Positions 33,437 through 46,275 of a stretch of 64,000 nucleotides of DNA are shown one piece after another. The stretch is taken from assembly GCF_043290135.1 (NCBI RefSeq), contig NW_027464603.1, positions 6,092,501 to 6,156,500 on the forward strand. The letters are read 5' to 3'. The stretch comes from Rhipicephalus microplus (lineage: Eukaryota > Arthropoda > Arachnida > Ixodida > Ixodidae). The position numbers were made by a program, and so were the translations under genes. Position 1 is the first letter of the stretch; every line of letters starts with the position of its first letter. The notes beneath the pieces are model-generated. The model saw only the letters and a list, made by a program, of their open reading frames with translations. It did no database searches and was not told where the DNA came from.

Positions 33437-34003
33437 GCCATCATTGGAAACTCGCAAACAAGTTATTTTCGCCTGCATTTGAGCCAGCATGAGAGGACGA
33501 CACCTGCGATCAATTCCATCCGCGGAGCCTCTACAATCGACATCGAGAAAGAGCTGGCTGGCATACCATGATCTGTGACAATGCTCGTTTATCACGTCGA
33601 TACGAGTGAGCTGACATCCTTCGGACTAGAGGTTTCGCTACGCCGCCTTCGTCGCCTATTAAACAACACGCTTCGGACACGCCAGAAACTCAAAACGCTC
33701 GTTGTTTTATGCGTGCTGCCCAGTTATCTCAACCAACACCTGGAAAAATACAACGAACAATTCGTGCACCGCTTTAACCTAGACGCTCGCGAATTAAACG
33801 AGACAGTCAAGGCCTACTGCCGAAGACCCAGCAAGGAGTCATACATCGACTATCATTTCGAGCAGTTGCCACCAAGACACTTTCTTGCTGCGGATGGGAT
33901 TTATCTGAGTTTCATGGGTGTCACGCTGAATTTCGAAACCCTCAACAGTGCACTCGGTCGTGGAGACCTCGAACTACCACGGGGTGGTCGACTCAACCAA
34001 TAG
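33437..34003 (+). pseudogene. SGNH-hydrolase-like domain inside the Penelope-like element
   Basis: One reading frame carries the SGNH/GDSL blocks in order: IIGNSQTSYF (block I, usual GDS, nucleophile Ser kept), IRGAS (block II Gly), YHVDTSEL (block III, usual HVGTNDL) and AADGIYLS (block V, usual D-G-x-H-L). Changes at N, D and H plus a TGA at about 33,560 show that it is inactive. In living families this fold is an esterase. It lies after the left terminal repeat and before the RT, so it is probably an element-encoded accessory domain. Esterase domains are known in ORF1 of CR1-type LINEs, so capture from such an element is an alternative. The frame from 33,575 on is open to 34,003. Confidence 0.6.
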
Positions 34004-34560
34004 CTTCCGTCAATATCCGCTCATCACAACAAGACGCCCATGACAAGAACTCTGCATATTAGCACATTCCTGAAGCCCACGACAAGAACTCTGCATATCA
34101 ACATACTCAAGGAGCGCCGCACCCTCGCAACATCTCAGACGAGTTCCCGGGGATCGGCGAAACTGTGACTCCCATGAGCCACAAGCACCCGCTCACCATC
34201 ATTAACGGCGCACCACTACTAGGGGGAGAGTCTGTTGTACAGCCAACACGCGCCTCCTCATTGCGGATGACGAGACCAAAAGCACTACACGACAGCACCA
34301 CTACACCACTCCTCAAAGGGAAGCCTGCCGAATAATGAAACCGCGTCCCTCTATTGCGGACCCCGGGAACACAACTCTCTATGAACACGTTCGCCGGGAG
34401 CCCAACGCCGAAATCCTCCCTACAACGACGAAGGCCTGCCGTACATAACTACAATCCTCGGACTTCATCAGTGCAATGCCCGCACCCAAAAGAAGATTGA
34501 CCTCTGAAATGCAAGTCCAGCTCATCGCTTTCCAGTCGCAGGGCCACCTTTCTAAAGTAC
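34004..34560 (+). other. Linker between the SGNH-like domain and RT of the Penelope-like element
   Basis: No conserved domain is readable. A short duplicated block, cccatgacaagaactctgca/cccacgacaagaactctgca, is seen near 34,028 and 34,077. Confidence 0.4.
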
Positions 34561-37292
34561 GAAAACTTGCTGCCAATTGAATTAGACAAGAAATACATAA
34601 ATCAACATTGCAAGTGTACCTTCGTGCTAGAATAGCCCCCAAGGGTATGACACTCTCTCTCACAGCAGCCGCTACAAACCTACTCAAACACGACTAAGTA
34701 ACATAGAAAAATGTCCTTATTGAGGCATCTACTGAATTAACAGAAATCGCTCTCAATCATAGTGATAAGCAGGTAAAGCAACTGGTCGCTATGACCAACA
34801 CCATTCTCCGCCACAACACTTTATTGAACGAAGAAATCACCCGGTTGAAGGAATTCGAAAAGAATAAATACCAAGCCATCATGACCACAAAAATATATAT
34901 TCTCAAAAGAGACCTTGTGCCCAATCCCGCGTTTCCTGATATAGTTCCTTATCATAACACTAACGGTACAAACGAGCACCCATATATGAACACAACCTGT
35001 GACACTTTGATTGTAAACCTATCGGACACGAGCTTGTCACCTGACGAAGAAAAACTGCTATCTAAAGGACTAAGCTTCTGCCCGACCACAAGATTTTTCG
35101 ATGACTTACACTTGCTCCGAGACCTCCAAAACTTCGCTACAAGCTTAAGTTCGCGCAAACATTTTTTGGACAGGCCTTCTACCCACGAAACAATTCACCG
35201 TAGTAAAACAAGTGATTGGAAACCGAAAACTGATCAAGACCAGTGGCTGGGTCTTTATATCACGGCAGTCCAAAAAGACATAGTATACGAATACCACAGA
35301 CAGAAAGGAAAACGAGAAAACTTAACAAATTCTGAAAAAATCAGTATGAGAAATCTGGCATCTAGGACAGACATCACAATGAAACCCGCTGACAGAGAAG
35401 GAGCACTTGTAGTCTTTAATACAACCATCTACTAACAAGAAGCTTAGCGCCAACTATACGACTCAAAATTTTACGAACGCCTTCCAGGTGATCTGACACA
35501 AGAACACAAACGTATTGTATTTAACAGAACTAAAGAAACTGTTGGATGCAGAAAAGATAACTAACGCTGACCACAAACACATGCGAGCAGCATACCCTAT
35601 TCTAGGTCACTTCTACATCTTTTCAAAAATTCATAAACCTGGTAACCCAGGTCGACCAATCATATCAGGCATCGGTAAAATAACTGAACCCATATCAGGG
35701 TACGTGGACAAACTAATAAGCCGCATTCCATGCACCCTCGCGTCGTTCACAAAAGACACCACACATTTTCTTCGAGACATTGGAGGTCTGTGTGTGCCGA
35801 AAAACTCGTACTTGGTTACTCTTATGTCTCTTCATATTGTATAAAATATTCCTCACGATGACAGCATAACTGAATTACAAAAAATGTACACAGACCATAC
35901 ACCATCTAACACCCCACGTTTCTCAGTCATTGCAACTTTGACGAGGATGGTCCTCGAAATAAATTTATTTGAATTTAACTAAGAGTATTTTCGACAAATC
36001 AGCGGGAATTCTATGGGCACCAAAATGGCACCAAACTATGCCAACATATTTATGGGAAAGCTAGAGTCGAAGTTTCTTAAACACAGTTCCTTGACACCAC
36101 TGTTTTACAAAAGATACATAGACGACATCATTTTTTTGGACCCACAGCGAGGATGAACTTCCCAGTTTTATCGACACTTACAATGCTGTACATCCAAACA
36201 TACACTTCACACACACCTACTCGCAAACAGTCGCAAGTTTTCTTGATGTTACCACAACGACAGAAGAAGACAAGCTATCTACAACGCCATATTGCAAACC
36301 AATGGATCGACAACAATACCTCCATTGTCAAAGCCATCACCCGTGCCACTGTAAAAACGGTATTCCATACAGCCAGGCTCACCGATTTAAGCGAATCTGC
36401 TCAAGAGACGCAGATTTTGACAAGAGCTCATTAGGGGGTAAAAGTTATTCTCGATAAAAAAATACCCCCACATGTAATTGATGACGCGGTTCAAAAAGCG
36501 AGAATACTGAAGCGTGATGACTTACTTATGGAGCGACCACCGCAAGAAGACCCACAATGAACAAACCTCAGCTTAACTTACAGCACAAATTTCTCCAATG
36601 TAAACAAAAACCTTAAACGACAATACAACATTCTGGAACAAAGTGAAAGCCTGAAATGCGCAATCCCATCCGCTCCTGGTGTCGTTTACCGATGACCATG
36701 CAACCTCAAAGACACACTTGTCCACTCTCAAATCAATACCTCACCCCCTAATAATTCATGCCGATCTTGTTTAAAGTCACGATGTCTTGTATGTAAAGCG
36801 ATGCGACAAACACACAAAGCAACCAGCACACAATCGTAGTTTTCGATTAACATACGAGGAAACCTAACATACGATTCCTCTGATGCGGTATATCTACTTG
36901 AATGATATGTGGGCAGTATACAGTACATCGCACAAACAGAAACACCAAATAAGATTCGCTTCAATAATCACAGAGCCCATGCAAAATCAGCCGCGAATCT
37001 ACCCCTATCAAAACATCTCAATCTTCCCGACCATGCATTCGACAGACTATCAGTAACGCTCTTAGAGACGAGATTTAAATAAAACCAAGAACATGAACAA
37101 CTAGAGGCATACCTTATCCACCAATTTAACACCCTCGATAGAGGAATAAATGAGACTCCGGGTACACTTGCAGAAAATAAAGCCTTAGAAAACAATAACG
37201 GCAATATAGAGAAAATAACTGAGTGCACGGCACTGGAGCTGCGAAGGGCACTGGACGACCCAAATAATTTCAAGTATAACTACTCTTACTAA
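34561..37292 (+). pseudogene. Penelope-like reverse transcriptase and GIY-YIG endonuclease
   Basis: The N-terminal part (LIVNLSDTSLSPDEEKLL near 34,990) and TDITMKPADREGALVV lead into RT: FYIFSKIHKPGNPGRPIISG at about 35,612-35,680, a decayed motif A next to NIPHDD, GTKMAPNYANIFMGKLE at 36,014, and RYIDDI at 36,112. The Cys motif CRSCLKSRCLVC at 36,759-36,794 is the CX2C-type linker of endonuclease-bearing Penelope elements. The GIY-YIG domain follows with YIAQTETPNKIRFNNHR (usual YIG now YIA) and EHEQLEAYLIHQFNT. Many stops and frameshifts, for example near 35,434, 35,512, 35,842 and 37,078, make this a pseudogene. Penelope-like RTs are relatives of telomerase RT. Confidence 0.88.
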
Positions 37293-37325
37293 GTACAGCT
37301 GTCGTCTTTTTTTTGTTTTTACTTC

Positions 37326-37396
37326 CCTATACAATCAATTGTGCCAAACATGACATGCCCAACAGCAACCCTGTGCACAGTCGGAAGGACCCTACT
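37326..37396 (+). repeat. Right Penelope terminal repeat, part 1
   Basis: Collinear with 32,723-32,793 of the left terminal repeat. It stops at accctact (37,389-37,396), where a DNA element is inserted; the repeat resumes at 39,846. Confidence 0.8.
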
Positions 37397-39845
37397 ATTG
37401 TGGCTAGGATAGGGAGGTGTGAAAAGTGGCCGCCTAAACCAGTCCCCAAAGTGCACCAATGCCGCTTGGGGCGCTGCATGTACCGGCGCGGGTAATATTG
37501 CGGAGGAGGCAAACGAGACAGCACGCGCCGCTCTCCACAAAAATTCCTCCCACGCTGTGAGATGGTGACCCGTTTTCAGTAAAATCATTTTGATCGATCA
37601 AGTGTAGGGCAGTGCATGGCAACTAAGCCCTTCATAGTCTCATCTCTGTGAAACCATTCTTGCAAAGGCCTTGATATGTTTATTTTAGCGTCCGAAAACC
37701 ACCTTATGATTATGAGAGATGCGGTAGCGGAGGGCTCCGGAAATTTCGACCACCTCGGGTTCTTTATCTATCATTCTCCAAGATCACAAGTTTGAATCAA
37801 TGCGCCCGCACTGCGGGAGCCAGAATATCATTTTAATAAACCTCGTATTTATAATTGACATGTCATAAAGCATTGGTTAAACATGGTTGTAGTACCATAC
37901 TTTTTCTTGTTAAGATAAACGTAAACCCAAGTGTTTGTTTCACTAGGCACAAAAAATTTTGGGTTTTACCTATTCCTAGAAGCGCTTATGATGAACGTTG
38001 CCCTACTTGCTACCTTACCTATTTATCACCTTAAACCACGAAGACATTGAAACTTTCTCCTTTCTTCTGCCATTGAGAACTTCCTATGAATCTCTTTAAA
38101 TATTTGAAGAAACGTCGCTACGATTGCCTGTCTTGCGCATTTTATAAATGATTCTTATTACTGTATTGTATCTTTTACTGTAATGAATCTGTGTATCAAT
38201 GTATAGTTTTGATCCTGATTATTTCTGACACTTTATCATAATAATATGTGTTATATTTTCTTAAGATTTTTGCCCAACTATAGCGCTGTAGATATATGTA
38301 AGTTTAAATAATCGAAATTGTTACATTACATGTATCGCCCAGCTAATTTCTTTTCCCTAATACTAGAGGTTCCCGAATTTCAGTCACTCTACTCATTGAT
38401 TTTCGTTTTTCATGTTCATGCCAAGTCATGATACATATGTATTTCTTCAGTCTCTATTTGTGGGATTTCGTTTCATAATTTTTGTATTCGTACTTCGTAT
38501 CATTTTATACTTGTGAAGTATATTTTTTATTCTACATGTATGAATGTCTGTCGTGTATTGCTGCTTTGCCAACTTGGAACTGTGTGGGTACTTTTTCAAT
38601 CCCTCGAGATTTTAGTCCCGTGCTCCTAGACCTATTGAAATAAAAGAAATGAAGTATCTGACCAAAACAACTATAGCTAATTTAGTTGAATTAAAGTAGT
38701 AAATTTTGCACAAGAAGCCGGACGTAGAACACAGTGGCCCAATGTGCACCGGAGAGTTGCATTTGATGGCTTATGACACCGTGGCGCATGTTAAATTCAT
38801 TTCTAATTGTCAAAGAAAGCAGAAATATTATTTCATCGTCAACTCTCTCTGCAAACATATGATCACTGACCTAAAAAAATACAGTAATTCTGGCAGCTTG
38901 CATCTGCTAGCGGACCATAGTCGCAGGTATTTGCCGTGTAAAATATTTGCAGTGTAAATAGTTTTTGCCCCTTTAACCTACACAGGGCCCGCTTGAATTG
39001 CATCCGTTAATGTAAACGTGCGCCTAGCTTTTCCAGGTACTGCAAACTTAATGCTCCGCGACCTGCACTATCAGCAGAAGCAAATTTTATTTTGGAAACA
39101 TAACTAATAAATAGCGCTACAGTGTTGCAGGAAGGACTTGCTGACAACAACTCACAGAATTTAAGCAGCAGCTTCATTTCTACATGTATAACGAGTGCGT
39201 AAAATACTAATTGTTGAAGCAACGTGCTATACCAGCAACGGTGTTACTTATAACGCGTAACCACCACCACTACGAAACAAGGCGGGCGTTATTGCACTCA
39301 TCACGATTATTACGAAGTAATAGATTTCTCCCAGCGTAGCTTGCCACAAAATATATAGGGCGACCATCCACCGCTCAGCGGTGTACAATTCGTAGGCGAC
39401 AGACACTGCTAGTTCATCACATGGAAGTCGTTCGTAGCATTCCTCATTTTATTCCATCTCATGCAGCATTTTTTCTACAGACAGAGCGACTCCTTCTCTA
39501 AGTGATCCACGTTGCCACCCTTGGGACTCTTTAAGAGGCTGAACTGAAGCATTAAGTTTTGCGCAAAAGCATAATGCAGCGACGCAGGATCTACTTTTCT
39601 TGGTCGTTGACACCTTCAGGCATTTCATAGTAGCCCAGCGCTATCACCGATTGATGAAATACTTGTAAAGCAGCTACCGCCTCAAAAAAAAAAAAGTTGC
39701 GCACTCGAGGAAAACTCTGCAAAGTGCGCCGCTCACTACCCACGCCGCTGCCATCAGCGCCCAAGCGGCATCGGCGCACCGAAGGGCCTTCTCCGGTAAG
39801 CAATAAGTGCCGCGCTCATCACACATTCCCATTCTTTTCACCCAA
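37397..39845. mobile_element. 2,449-bp non-autonomous DNA transposon with 8-bp duplication
   Basis: ACCCTACT is present on both sides (37,389-37,396 and 39,846-39,853), while the left Penelope terminal repeat has a single cccctact at the matching site. The ends are imperfect inverted repeats of roughly 110 bp; the best segment is atgccgcttggggcgctg near 37,461 and its inverse near 39,765. An 8-bp duplication fits hAT-type and a few other superfamilies. No transposase is recognisable. Inside are AT-rich sequence and a Ruka SINE fragment. The short frame at 38,706-38,957 has no recognised domain. Confidence 0.65.
37684..37780 (-). mobile_element. Ruka-type SINE fragment
   Basis: On the minus strand this carries the 3' body of the SINE seen at 20,388: ggtcgaaatttccggagccc and tctcataatcataaggtggt. 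The tRNA-like head is missing or unreadable. Confidence 0.7.
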
Positions 39846-40396
39846 ACCCTACTGCATAGTAATGCGCAAGCGGGCGAAAATTGCCATTGCACCCGCTTGC
39901 CAGCCTCTGGGGCAATACGCGGCGCCCGTCTTTCTATGACGAGATGTCGACGGGGCGCTGAGTAGTTAAAGGCTTAAACTTCTTCAAAAGCTCTTTTTCC
40001 CCCACACTTAACCGCCAGAGCCAGGAGGCGCCGTCTGGTCGGAAACAATGCGTTAGTAAAAGGAAGGATACACAGACCGCAGACATCCTGAAGGTGAAAA
40101 GAAGGAGAGAGGGATAGGATGGAATGGGAAGAAAGAGTGAAAGGGGGCGCCCAGCGGTGTCCACCTTATACTCTCCTTTTTTTGCTTTTTCTTTCTTCTT
40201 TTTGGTTTTTCTTTTTCTGTCTCTCACTCTCTGATTCAAGATAGTATAAAGCTGAGCACCAACAAACTGTACCCTCAATCCTGATTGAGGCCAGACTCTA
40301 GGCCGAAACGTCGAAATGAACCACGTTGTGACTGCTCATGGAGACTCAACTTGACTACTTGCAAAGCTACGGCCGCTCAACCACCATGCCTGCCTA
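39846..40396 (+). repeat. Right Penelope terminal repeat, part 2
   Basis: Collinear with about 32,786-33,363. It ends in accatgcctgcct directly at a (TA)n run. Near 40,272 it carries the hammerhead-like motif with a damaged 5' core (ctgattga) but an intact gaaacgt block. Confidence 0.8.
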
Positions 40397-40410
40397 TATA
40401 TATATATATA

Positions 40411-40477
<67 letters not shown>
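40397..40477. repeat. (TA)n microsatellite
   Basis: A TA run with one TTCA interruption between the two Penelope-like elements. Confidence 0.95.
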
Positions 40478-40479
<2 letters not shown>

Positions 40480-40520
40480 GGAGTAATAATTCAATGGGCC
40501 AGTTACTCTTCGTGAAGGTA

Positions 40521-40909
40521 TGGGATATGGCACAACGGGAGCGTTGTCAACAAGGATAAATATATTTATTTCCCAACAGTTTCGGGAGGGGACCTCCCTT
40601 CATCAGGGGATGAGTTATACTGACATGAGCTTCCAAACTTCCTTGCTGCCGCGTCCCTCTCGCCTTGAAAGACGTTTGCGAGAGTGAGAGGGAACTGGAA
40701 AAAGGAAAAAAAAACAAAAAAGGGGAGAAAAAGACGAAAAAAGAAAGAAAAGAAAGAAAGTAAAAAAGAGGAAGAACCACTGTCAACACTGAGAACGAAG
40801 CCAACTGTCCGTCTACATCCACCTACGGTTCATATCACGTGCTGTTCAGTTCTTGGCGTGTGTCGGGCCACCCAAGATTGTCGCCGCGGCTCCGGGAGGG
40901 TCCGGGACG
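40521..40909 (+). repeat. Left inverted terminal repeat of the second Penelope-like element
   Basis: About 390 bp, the reverse complement of 41,891-42,308 with small gaps. On the minus strand it contains ctgatgaagggagg, a short loop, cctcccgaaac, then a ggaaataaatatatttatcc palindrome: a hammerhead-like layout. Confidence 0.85.
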
Positions 40910-41648
40910 TGAACAGGAGGGCCCGGGTCGCAACGTGAACAGGAATGATATAAATAAGGAACCAAACAGAGTACCTAAAACGACTTCCCAAACGAACCTT
41001 GTACTAACTTACTCCTCATCAGCGCCACGAATCAAGAACATACTTTCCCGCCATTTCAACATAATCAGACAAAGCAAACGACTAACTTCTATTTTCGCGA
41101 AGCCACCTCACGTAGTGTACCGCCGGGATAAAAATCTGAAGGACATTCTTGTCAGAGCAAAAACAAACACCCCCAAAATTCAATCAGGGTGCCATCCCTG
41201 CGGAAAATCTCGATGCAAGGTATGCCCACAGATGCTCACAACACGTGAATCCAAAGCGAACTTCTCGGATTTCAAATTCTGCATAACTGAAAGCCTTAAT
41301 TGTGACTCCAGTAACGTAATATACATGTTACATTGCAACATCTGCGGACAAGAATATATCGGCCAAACAGACACGCCATTTCGGCTGCGGTTCAATAATC
41401 ACCGGTACCACGCCACTTCACTGCCGAAGCTACCTTTATCTAGACATCTGCGCCTGCCAAACCACAGTTTTGAAAATATTAGCGTAACTCTTTTGCAGTC
41501 CAGTTTTTCAAACAGACGCGAGCGCGAACAGCGTGAGGCATATTTTATTTTCAAATTTCGTACATCAGTAGCCGGTATCAACGAGGACCCCGGAAAACTC
41601 AACTGCCTCCGAGAAGTAAGCCAGGAGAAAATTGGTGACAAAGATTGA
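40839..41648 (+). CDS. GIY-YIG endonuclease end of a Penelope-like element
   Basis: The 269-residue frame is the C-terminal part of a Penelope-like polyprotein; the first 25 or so residues are only translated terminal repeat. The Cys motif CHPCGKSRCKVC at about residues 122-133 precedes GIY-YIG: VIYMLHCNICGQEYIGQT, with RLRFNNHR and EREQREAYFIF carrying the expected Arg and Glu. GIY-YIG enzymes nick DNA, and in these elements the cut is thought to prime reverse transcription. RT is absent; the sequence before it is truncated at the left inverted repeat. No stop or frameshift interrupts the domain, unlike the copy at 36,888-37,292. Whether it is translated is unknown: the ATG at 40,839 is the first in frame, but a promoter is not evident. 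Confidence 0.8.
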   Translation: MLFSSWRVSGHPRLSPRLREGPGREQEGPGRNVNRNDINKEPNRVPKTTSQTNLVLTYSSSAPRIKNILSRHFNIIRQSKRLTSIFAKPPHVVYRRDKNLKDILVRAKTNTPKIQSGCHPCGKSRCKVCPQMLTTRESKANFSDFKFCITESLNCDSSNVIYMLHCNICGQEYIGQTDTPFRLRFNNHRYHATSLPKLPLSRHLRLPNHSFENISVTLLQSSFSNRREREQREAYFIFKFRTSVAGINEDPGKLNCLREVSQEKIGDKD

Positions 41649-41890
41649 TAGCTGGAGACCATGCTTTTTTCTGACTGACTCGTACGTGTACACTGTCCTT
41701 TCTTTTTTTTCCCCATTGCACATACAAAGTGTTTACGTTCGCCTACCACTTCATGACCATTGAAGGGAAACGGACGAAGATTAAAGGTAAATAGCCGACC
41801 GACCCATTAACGAGAAACCTTTCATTTACACACACCGCCCGCCGCCCGCCGAACGACCAATTACGGGGAAACCCCTTTCTTTAGGCACGC
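41649..41890 (+). other. 3' non-coding part of the second Penelope-like element
   Basis: Between the GIY-YIG stop and the right inverted repeat. It contains two similar blocks, accgacccattaacgagaaa and acgaccaattacggggaaac, suggesting a small tandem duplication. Confidence 0.5.
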
Positions 41891-43000
<1,110 letters not shown>

Positions 43001-45781
43001 AATGGCATGGCTTGCAAAGGTGGCCCACGTGACGCCACGCTCCCTCCTTTCTTCTTCTTTGTCAATGCTTGAGATACCAGAACTACTGCAATCTGAAGCG
43101 GAAGTGACACTGCAGCTGTCCGCCGCCACGCTCCTCCAGGGCCGCATCAGGGAGCTGTCCCGCCACAGTTTTGGCATCACCACCATTGCCATACAACCCA
43201 CCTGTTGGCAAGTACCACGTTCGTAAGGAAACCGGTTTGGCGTACCCTTGAGACCACCCGCTCTGCTAGCACTGCGGGAAGCCGGGCTCACTTTCCGTCA
43301 ATGCCAGCACCGACACATTGGTGTCCGAGGATTCGTCGTCAATGCACCGCCTCTACAGCGCAGTCAGTGACCACATGACATCGCCAGCTATACCACAGGA
43401 GCGCAGTCGACACCCGTAATACTTTACCGTACGTCGTCGTGAGACGACATCGCAGGTCGCATGCGAGCCCTGCTTAAGGGGGACCAATACGCCTTAACTC
43501 TGAAAACTAATGGTAGTACCCGATAAAGGTGCGGTTGGTGTACAACGAACTGCTGAAGGACCTCCGCCGCGAACAATGACGCCTCGACGAAAACTCAAGA
43601 ACCCGTCGCAACCAGATCGTAGCCTCAAATACAAATCTTCACGTACCGAAGGTGACCAGACAACACAACCTAAACTAATAGAACAAAACGACGTTGGCCT
43701 GATTTGACGCCTTTGTTAAAATGGGAACACGAAGGCTGTCTTGCGTCATGCGCCTACTATCATCGTTGGGATTAGGTGTGAGGTTAAAACGTAGAGGAAG
43801 AATGGCAGGCATGCCATACGTCTTTGTCTTTTACACTTGGTGCCGTGAAACACGGCAATATTAATTCGGCTGGAACTGAGAACGAGAAGGTTACTGATGC
43901 ATTGAGGAAGCAGCGTCCATCGCCGGGAGGTTCATGAGTCGAGAGCTCATCACAATTACTTTGGCTCTGGTCTGCCCTTTCCCTTCAGCACGACGACCAG
44001 AGGTTCACAAGGCTATGATATCATTAGAGAGAGGGCAGCGTCAGCCTATCAGCCTTGCCCTCGGTGCAGCTAACGCCATGTCTGCGTATCCACTTCATTT
44101 TCGTTTTGATGACTGTTACGAGGCGTGCAAAGCCAGGAAGATTAAATTTTACAACGACGACACCCACCCTAGAGGCCAAGTCCTCGAAGCTGATGGTTCA
44201 CTACCAGACCACCTGTGTTACAGCGATGATAGACAATTCAAGGATCCTCAAGGGAAAAAGCCGGAGCCTATTTTGTGAGAATGATTGCGAAGGCCCTATC
44301 AATGCATTAGATTGCGTTGCTCCAACACTGCTGGCTCTGACGATTAACACAGATGTACCGATGAGTGCAAATGAGACAAACATAACGATTAATGATGACC
44401 TGAAACGACTCCCACATACCACAAGTTTATTACGCACAGCTAATAAAGAAGCTTCGAAAGAAAGGATTCAACTCCGCATCTTTCAACATTGGTGAAACTT
44501 GCGTGGCTAGGAAGCAGGCTGCTGGCATAAAAGCCACGTGTTCAAGTTTAGAAGCAACGGCCGAATGTGTTTCGTGTGACAGTACAAGAGGCGAGTGAAT
44601 TTTGTTGGTTTTGGCAGTGGCATAAGCGCGCTGCGTAAGCAAAGTAGTCGAGAGTACGCACGAGGATTCTGCGAGTGGAGCTCGGGCTGTGCGCATGCGA
44701 AGTCTTCCCTTCTGCGGCGGATGACACTAAACGCGCGACTGTTTGGTCCACGGAGCAGTGGAATTTCTTTCTCGCGTGTGAATCTAGCTTTCGTCGTCAG
44801 AATAGCGTTGCAAGAGAGATCGCCGAGCTGAATAATGGGAAAGCAAAGGTAAATGTGGCAAACTGCAGCCAAGAGTACATGGACCTCAACAATGCTACGA
44901 CGACTGCCTGCATGGAAAAATCTGTTGATGTTAGCGATTCCTTCGTGCTTGGATAGTTTCGACCCAGCCTCGAGGAGTCGACGTTCCCAACCCGCATTTG
45001 ACGTCAACCCAAGCCTTTCTAGCCCCTAAAATTCCGAGCTCAAAAAGTCTACTTCTATATTTCAAGGACCGCTTTTCGTCATCGAAAGGAATTGGACAAA
45101 CCCCCATCGCGAAACATCGAATAATAACAGAAGAAAGTGCTTGACTATTCTGCCAGAGCCATTACGAAGTTTCGACATGAGAACGCGAAGCTGTAAGAAA
45201 CCTATTGAAATGAAAGGCTACACGACATCATGATCCAGCCCTTGAAGACCTGGGCGTCTCCCATGGCGTTGGTGAAGAAGGACAGAGACCTACGTGTCTG
45301 CGTCGACTATCATTTCCTAAAAGAAAGTGATCAACAAGTACTTGTATCCCTTTGCACGGTGGTGGTGGTAGAAAACTGTTTACTGGAGAAAATGTACCAG
45401 CGGGTTGCGGTATATTGCATACTTGAGTGGCAAGACTATTCTGGGGTGCCAATGAAGTTAACCGCTTCCTGAGCACGCCTCACCAAGGACCATGGAGAAT
45501 CTAAGGTGGAGCAGCCAAGCAGGTCATCCTTTGAAGGAATAGACGACACCCTGGATCGACCCCACAACGCTAAGTACTTTTCGTCGATGGACCTAAAGAC
45601 AGGCTATCAGCAATTCAATGTTGAAGGAAAATATAGAGAGAACACTGCACTTATAACACCAGAGGACCTCTCCGAGTTCAAGGTCATGCCTTTCAGAATT
45701 CGCTGGCACATATGCCTCTTTAACAAGTCTTCGATGAAGTACTGGCAGGATCAAAGTGGCAGAGTTGCCTCATGCATTTGA
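43001..45781 (+). pseudogene. Highly decayed Ty3/gypsy-like gag-pol remnant
   Basis: Three landmarks lie in order on one strand. Near 43,261-43,340 a zinc knuckle is readable with one stop and one frameshift (C-stop-HCGKPG, then RQCQHRHIGVRGF). At about 45,233-45,330 RT begins with IQPLKTWASPMALVKKDRDL and RVCVDYHFL. At 45,549-45,690 RT continues with DDTLDRPHNAKYFSSMDLKT and FKVMPF. No YLDD remains. Between 43,340 and 45,230 short frames such as 43,934-44,278 show no domain I recognise; this interval may hold protease remnants or other insertions. Confidence 0.6.
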
Positions 45782-45961
45782 ACGACGTCGTTTTGGATAC
45801 AGTACTGGCATGAGTGAAGAGGCAATTTTGTCTCGTGTACTTGGACGACGTCGTTTACACCTATGTTTTCATTCGTTTCTCGCCCACAAAGCCTCTATAG
45901 AATTATCAGTGCAAACTGCGCCAACTTGTTTTAGCTTTCACACTTTTTGTACATCGTCCTG

Positions 45962-46275
45962 ACAAAATTTCGCGCAAGGCGCGAACCCTCGAAATTACTC
46001 TGGAGCTTTCGCGAACCCCAATGATCATTACAAGTATAAATGATCATTACAATGATCATTACAATGATCATTACAAGTATAAATATATAGTGAGGCGCTT
46101 CTCCACTTGTCAGTTGATGGGTGGCTGGCGCTCCGTTCGCCGCAATGAGTAGCAGTAGGTATCGCTATTTTTTAGTTTTCGTCTAGAGGCCACGATTTCA
46201 GCTAAAACAGTTTTATCTTTGAACTACAGTCTGCTTACTTCGTCGGCGTCAATACCTCGTCACAATATCTCGATT
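45962..46275 (+). repeat. Possible LTR with TATA-like box and primer-binding site
   Basis: A promoter-like tataaatatatag lies at 46,077-46,090, preceded by a cluster of TGATCATT repeats (46,020-46,076). Near 46,265 the sequence cacaatatctcga is followed by ttggtggtgacc, which resembles an LTR end with a primer-binding site. No partner LTR was found, so the limits are guesses. Confidence 0.3.
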
